From contig JASHRA010000018.1 of assembly GCA_030038765.1 (NCBI GenBank), forward strand, positions 1 through 5,228: 5,228 bases of DNA. Reading direction: 5' to 3'. The notes under the pieces were generated by a model, which saw nothing but the letters and a program-made list of their open reading frames with translations, searched no databases and was not told the DNA's origin. The position numbers and the translations under genes are program-made. The stretch is from Candidatus Dormiibacterota bacterium (GTDB lineage: Bacteria > Chloroflexota > Dormibacteria > Aeolococcales > Bog-877). Each line of letters starts with the position of its first letter. Within the stretch, counting starts at the first letter, position 1. Of the stretch, positions 4,886-5,228 are shown in pieces.

Positions 4886-5228
4886 TTGAGCACACCCGCG
4901 ATCAGCTTCGGCACCGACGGCTGGCGGGCCGTGGTGGCGGACGACTTCACCTACGCCAACGTCCGCTACGTGACCCAGGCGGTGGCCCAGTACCTGGCCT
5001 CGCAGCCCCCCGAGGGCCGGGTGGTGGTGGGCCACGACACCCGCTTCTGCGCCGAGCTCTTCGCCCGCGAGGTGGCCCTGGTGTTGGCCGCCAACGGGCG
5101 CCCGGTGGTGCTCAGCGACCGGCCCAGCCCGACCCAGGTCTCGGCCTGGCTGGTGGTGCAGCGCAAGGCCCTGGGCGGCGTCGTGGTGACGGCCAGCCAC
5201 AACCCGCCCGAGTTCAACGGGCTCAAGT
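4886..5228 (+). CDS. Phosphoglucomutase/phosphomannomutase family protein, N-terminal part only
   Basis: This is an alpha-D-phosphohexomutase, which interconverts hexose 6-phosphate and hexose 1-phosphate through a phosphoserine. The window shows 114 codons plus one base and cuts the gene, a domain-1 fragment of a family usually around 450-550 residues. Visible motifs are ISFGTDGWRAVVADDFTYANV (6-26; substrate-entry FGTDGWR), VVVGHDTR (46-53), and the active-site loop VVVTASHNPPEFNGLK (99-114) with catalytic Ser104 in TASHNP. The residues do not separate glucose, mannose or glucosamine specificity. Following a guanylyltransferase, a phosphomannomutase role supplying mannose-1-phosphate is attractive but is inference; the sequence style (FGTDGWRA...ADDF) is that of generic 'Pgm/Pmm' proteins. 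The start is a TTG with a good Shine-Dalgarno; ATG 4847 would add 13 non-conserved residues. Confidence 0.93.
   Translation, partial: MSTPAISFGTDGWRAVVADDFTYANVRYVTQAVAQYLASQPPEGRVVVGHDTRFCAELFAREVALVLAANGRPVVLSDRPSPTQVSAWLVVQRKALGGVVVTASHNPPEFNGLK

Noticed and set aside
3610..4950. A 446-codon open frame on the minus strand opposite the guanylyltransferase
   Set aside because: It is a mirror of the coding strand with Gln/Gly/Pro/Arg-rich composition and no recognisable motif; it overlaps motif-rich genes and both flanking gaps.
1..5228. A novel defence, mobile or biosynthetic system
   Set aside because: All complete genes match known housekeeping or carbohydrate-activation families except the small DUF2203 protein. 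No transposase, integrase, toxin, nuclease, direct-repeat array or attachment site was seen.

Overview
This is a very GC-rich window (roughly 70-75% G+C by eye, with third codon positions almost all G or C). It is densely packed, and every gene lies on the + strand. The gene content fits a high-GC, free-living bacterium of the Actinomycetota or Chloroflexota/Dormibacterota type. It combines the C-terminus of what looks like an F420-type luciferase-family oxidoreductase, a DUF2203 protein, a short 'archaeal/thermophile-type' S-adenosylhomocysteinase and a phosphoglucomutase/phosphomannomutase-family protein. The taxon is an inference from family resemblance and base composition; no marker here settles it.

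Layout. Positions 1-78 hold the last 25 codons of an upstream gene. A small DUF2203 protein follows (108-488), then adenine phosphoribosyltransferase apt (530-1069). apt overlaps adenosylhomocysteinase ahcY (1066-2367) by 4 bp. A GC-rich stem-loop sits directly on the ahcY stop codon. A -10-like element and a leader of about 68 nt then lead to S-adenosylmethionine synthetase metK (2489-3679), which has a near-perfect Shine-Dalgarno sequence. A mannose-1-phosphate guanylyltransferase gene follows closely (reported 3733-4812; its true start may lie upstream). After a 73-bp gap with its own -10-like element, palindrome and Shine-Dalgarno sequence, the window ends inside a phosphohexomutase gene (TTG start at 4886, cut at 5228). 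No gene-free stretch exceeds 80 bp.

Functionally, there are two modules. apt-ahcY-metK is an activated-methyl-cycle and adenine-salvage group: MetK makes S-adenosylmethionine, methyltransferases elsewhere turn it into S-adenosylhomocysteine, AhcY splits that into homocysteine and adenosine, and Apt recovers free adenine as AMP. The second module, guanylyltransferase plus phosphohexomutase, can supply hexose-1-phosphate and a nucleotide sugar (most likely GDP-mannose) for glycan or glycolipid synthesis.

The most interesting non-coding signal is a recurring element, approximately TACNAT followed by GGCGCC-like bases, before four genes. In two of them (DUF2203 gene and apt) it lies exactly 6 nt before the start codon, which suggests leaderless transcripts. 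I found no mobile element, CRISPR array, RNA gene or evidently new multi-gene system; this is mostly a core-metabolism region.
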